NCBI GenBank assembly: GCA_031288885.1
Contig: JAITQP010000006.1
Location: 1 to 6,993, forward strand
Direction of reading: 5' to 3'
DNA: 6,993 nucleotides
Source: Prevotellaceae bacterium
Lineage (GTDB): Bacteria > Bacteroidota > Bacteroidia > Bacteroidales > UBA932
Each line of letters starts with the position of its first letter. Position 1 is the first letter of the stretch. Under the pieces are notes generated by a model. It saw nothing but the letters and a program-made list of their open reading frames with translations, was not told the DNA's origin and searched no databases. Position numbers and translations under genes: made by a program. Below, one piece after another: positions 5,166 through 6,993 of the stretch.

Positions 5166-6371
5166 ATGAAACAAAATTACAAAATTTATTTAGCTGTTTT
5201 GCTGCTCGTTGGGGCAGTAAACATGCTGCCCGTCGGGGCGCAAGCGGCGAGCATGGCGGTGCTGGTGGTAGGCTTAGAAAGTGACGCGGCGAGCGACGCG
5301 TTTGCGGCGAGCATACGTTATGAGTATACGCAAAAGGGTTCCACGATGGTAACCAGCGCCGCGGTTTCAGCGAAGCAAACCGAGCTGCGCAACCTGCACA
5401 AGCAGAACCAGCCGGTGGACACGGCAGGTCTGGCGGCATGGGGGAAAACCAACAGCATAGACTTTGTGCAGCTGGTGGTGGAAAAAGGTGGTGACCTAAC
5501 GATTAGCGGGCGAGAGCAGGTGGCGCAGGTGGTAACTTGCGGCACAACGAAGTACACGGGCCGCTCGTACTACCGTATGCGGTTTGCAGCGCACGGGACG
5601 GTGCCGTGCGAATGCGAATGCGAATGCGGAGACGGCGAATGCGAATACGGAGGGATAGCGGTGGGAGTAATGATACCTGTAGTTGGGGGCGTATTTGAGA
5701 TGGGAAGGAAGAGCGACAGGGACGGTTCTGGCGACGGTGATGAGTTGCCTGTACACTGGGTGAGCGTTAACAGTTTTAATATAGGGAAGTACGAGGTAAC
5801 GCAGGCGCTGTGGAAGGCGGTAATGGATTCGCTACCCAGCAGCCTTGATAGTATTTACTTAGGAGATAACAAGCCGATAGTTTTCGTAAGTTGGGATGAT
5901 GTAGCGGGCAGCGGAGGGTTTTTGGAGAAGTTAAATGCTAAGACGGGGAAGAACTACCGGTTGCCGACGGAAGCGGAGTGGGAGTACGCGGCGCGCGGGT
6001 GCAACGCAGGCGTTTGCGAGAGTTTTGTGTACAGCGGGAACGACTCCGCTGGGAATGTGGCGTGGTACAGCGGCGCCGCCAGTTCCGGTCAAGTAGTAGG
6101 TGGTAAACTTCCCAATGCGCTGGGGATTCATGACATGAGCGGGAACGTATGGGAGTGGTGCAGCGACTGGTATGGCACTTATCCCTCCGGCACAACAGCG
6201 TCTAATCCGCAGGACAACCCCACAGGGCCTGACATAGCCTCTTATCGCATTTACCGCGGCGGCAGCTGGGCCTACAGCAGTTTCTCCAGCCGCATAGCTA
6301 ATCGCCCCGCCTACGAGGCTAGGAACAGCGGTCGCTCCGGTTATTACGGTTTCCGCCTAGTGTTGCCGTAG
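5166..6371 (+). CDS. Secreted SUMF1/FGE-fold protein lacking the catalytic cysteines
   Basis: This 401-residue protein has a signal peptide (1 to about 27, ending Ala-Gln-Ala). An unassigned domain follows (about 29-140; start MAVLVVGLESDAASDAFAAS), then a Cys-Glu repeat linker (148-163), then a formylglycine-generating-enzyme sulfatase domain from about 170 to the end. Family motifs are GGVFEMG (174-180), GKYEVTQALW, YRLPTEAEWEYAARG, DMSGNVWEWCSDWYG and YRGGSW (363-368), with terminal GFRLVLP. In true FGE two Cys follow GGS(Y/W) and oxidise a sulfatase Cys; here they align with Tyr370 and Ser375. Formylglycine synthesis is therefore unlikely, and a binding or structural role of the C-type-lectin-like fold is inferred. 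The coding strand changes from G-rich (25 G, 6 C at 5641-5700) to C-rich (12 G, 24 C at 6181-6240), which hints at a mosaic origin. The ATG follows an AT-rich leader without SD. Confidence 0.9.
   Translation: MKQNYKIYLAVLLLVGAVNMLPVGAQAASMAVLVVGLESDAASDAFAASIRYEYTQKGSTMVTSAAVSAKQTELRNLHKQNQPVDTAGLAAWGKTNSIDFVQLVVEKGGDLTISGREQVAQVVTCGTTKYTGRSYYRMRFAAHGTVPCECECECGDGECEYGGIAVGVMIPVVGGVFEMGRKSDRDGSGDGDELPVHWVSVNSFNIGKYEVTQALWKAVMDSLPSSLDSIYLGDNKPIVFVSWDDVAGSGGFLEKLNAKTGKNYRLPTEAEWEYAARGCNAGVCESFVYSGNDSAGNVAWYSGAASSGQVVGGKLPNALGIHDMSGNVWEWCSDWYGTYPSGTTASNPQDNPTGPDIASYRIYRGGSWAYSSFSSRIANRPAYEARNSGRSGYYGFRLVLP
5607..5648 (+). repeat. In-frame hexanucleotide repeat (TGCGAA) coding the Cys-Glu linker
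   Basis: TGCGAA occurs three times in a row from 5607, then TGCGGA, and the GAATGCGAA pattern returns at 5637-5645. It encodes CECECECGDGECEY (148-161). A six-base unit keeps frame, so copy-number change would alter linker length and Cys number, not switch the gene off. Confidence 0.85.
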
Positions 6372-6497
6372 CTCCGCCAGGTTTGGCCTTAAGGTTTACC
6401 CTGCCGGCGTACGCTCTTGCCTGTAAGCAAATGCAAGTTTAGCAATCGGCGAACGAAATACAAGGTCGAAGCCTTTAAATATTATGGCAACCCCGGC
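6372..6497. other. Intergenic region after the SUMF1-fold gene
   Basis: No gene is visible. Small symmetrical sites are CCTTAAGG (6387-6394), GCGTACGC (6407-6414) and a possible hairpin CTTGC (6416-6420) with GCAAG (6433-6437) followed by three T, at best a weak terminator. I found no near-copy of the 3' end of the SUMF1-fold gene here. Confidence 0.55.
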
Positions 6498-6839
6498 GAA
6501 TTAGGAATTAAGAATTAAGAATGACATTGTTGCAACGGTGTTTAATTAACTATTGGAAGCATCAGCAACATTCCGGTAGGAATGTATCGCTCGGTAGAAA
6601 TGAGCTGCCACCGTCGGTTGGGCATTCCGTAGGAATGCCTCCTTTGGTTGCATTCCTACGGAATGCAGGGCTTGTGGGTGGCCACTTCTTCTACCGAGCG
6701 ATACATTCCTAACGGAATGTTGAAGACAACCACCACAGCTTCGACAAACTCAACGACTTTTGCCGGATTTGAGGAAAATTCTTCCGTTGCAACAACGCCA
6801 GTAGGAATTAGGAATTAAGAATTAGGAATTAGGAATTAG
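6498..6839. repeat. Heptamer-bounded palindromic repeat element, copy 2
   Basis: This starts with a heptamer array (6498-6518: GAATTAG, GAATTAA, GAATTAA, then GAATGA) and a TTGTTGCAACGG motif. It has a nested palindrome core (6566-6722), then a CCGTTGCAACAACG motif (6784-6797), and closes with five heptamer units (6805-6839). Length and plan match copy 1 (1551-1900), while core sequences differ. Unlike copy 1, the closing array has the same orientation as the first; an inverted array follows at 6867-6887. The element lies between convergent genes. An open frame of 63 codons across the hairpin is not credible as a gene. Confidence 0.75.
6566..6722. repeat. Nested palindrome core of copy 2 (34-base inverted arms)
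   Basis: Arms 6566-6599 and 6689-6722 are complementary at 33 of 34 positions. Each arm carries its own palindrome: CATTCC-GGTA-GGAATG (6569-6584) on the left and CATTCC-TAAC-GGAATG (6704-6719) on the right. Between palindrome and arm end lies TATCGCTCGGTAGAA or its complement. The interior holds a second pair, GCATTCC-GTA-GGAATGC (6622-6638) and its reverse complement (6650-6666), plus GCCACC (6607-6612) with GGTGGC (6677-6682). A single long hairpin or a set of four small hairpins can form. Confidence 0.88.
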
Positions 6840-6887
6840 GAGCATATTTCGCACATTAACCCATTCCTAATTCTTAATTCTTAATTG
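6805..6887. repeat. Facing heptamer arrays D and E at the convergent gene end
   Basis: Array D (6805-6839) is GAATTAG, GAATTAA and three GAATTAG. Array E (6867-6887) is the inverse: CTAATTC, TTAATTC, TTAATTG. The 27 bases between them include the sequence AGCATATTTCGCACATTAAC. The arrays can pair as an AT-rich hairpin and may help end transcription from both sides. Array E also supplies the stop codon of the minus-strand gene. Confidence 0.8.
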
Positions 6888-6993
6888 AATATCCGGTTGC
6901 CCTGTAGAGCTTGTGCCTGAAGACGTAGAGCACGGGGTAGTACAGCGCAAGGATGCCCAGCGAGGAGGCTCCCGCCGTGCCCTGCGCTACTCC
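6874..6993 (-). CDS. Membrane protein C-terminus, family not recognised, partial
   Basis: The minus strand is open from the right edge for 39 codons to a TAA at 6876-6874. The residues run from GVAQGTAGAS through a hydrophobic stretch SLGILALYYPVLYVF, then a basic RHKLYRA and TGYSIKN. This looks like a final transmembrane helix with a positive, probably cytoplasmic, tail. The frame is preferred over the other open minus frame because its third codon positions are much richer in G and C and its residues form a sensible helix. The last four codons and the stop (Ser-Ile-Lys-Asn-stop) run into heptamer array E, as in the transglycosylase gene. The family cannot be named from this fragment. Confidence 0.62.
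   Translation of the reverse strand, partial: GVAQGTAGASSLGILALYYPVLYVFRHKLYRATGYSIKN

Noticed and set aside
6372..6497. Template repeat of a diversity-generating retroelement
   Set aside because: No near-copy of the SUMF1-fold gene 3' end and no reverse transcriptase is present in the window.
6521..6712. 63-codon plus-strand open frame
   Set aside because: It runs through the inverted repeat of copy 2; the residues are dictated by palindromes and there is no promoter or family resemblance.

Overview
The window looks like chromosomal DNA of a Bacteroidota (probably Bacteroidales) bacterium. The evidence is three promoters with the TAnnTTTG -7 box of that phylum, protein starts with AT-rich leaders and no Shine-Dalgarno site, a UvrA of Bacteroidetes type, and secreted proteins typical of the group (a thioredoxin-family N-terminus with a DUF4369-like start, and a SUMF1/FGE-fold protein). 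This assignment is inferred from sequence features only.

Layout. Positions 1-318 hold a minus-strand unit: a TAnnTTTG promoter, a tRNA-Ser(CGA) with two odd positions, and 25 bases later the first 54 codons of an exported protein that runs off the left edge. From 319 to 580 there is a relic of a dispersed repeat and the promoter of the next gene. A MltD-like lytic transglycosylase (581-1564) follows. A 350-base repeat element then occupies the whole gap up to uvrA (1905-4775), the complete gene for the damage-recognition ATPase of nucleotide excision repair. Next comes a good promoter (4821-4853), a long leader that can fold into a 107-base rod (4950-5056) followed by a T-run, and a secreted SUMF1/FGE-fold protein (5166-6371) that lacks the two catalytic cysteines. 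A second copy of the repeat element (6498-6839) and another heptamer array fill the convergent gap before the C-terminus of a minus-strand membrane protein that leaves the right edge.

The most interesting material is non-coding. Two elements, at 1551-1900 and 6498-6839, share little primary sequence but have the same design: outer arrays of a GAATTAG-type heptamer, then four short palindromes around a GTA or TAC centre, arranged as two nested inverted pairs joined by a long arm ending in TAGAAA / TTTCTA. Arms differ between copies but remain self-complementary, which suggests selection on structure or a hairpin-based mobile repeat. Heptamer arrays reach into two unrelated genes and supply the last codons and stop (Ile-Lys-Asn-stop) of both. 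The second strong signal is the structured leader of the SUMF1-fold gene, which could be an attenuator or an independent small RNA.

The genes do not form one pathway. The transglycosylase remodels peptidoglycan, UvrA repairs DNA, and the SUMF1-fold protein is probably a surface or periplasmic binding protein. No transposase, integrase, reverse transcriptase or CRISPR array is visible.
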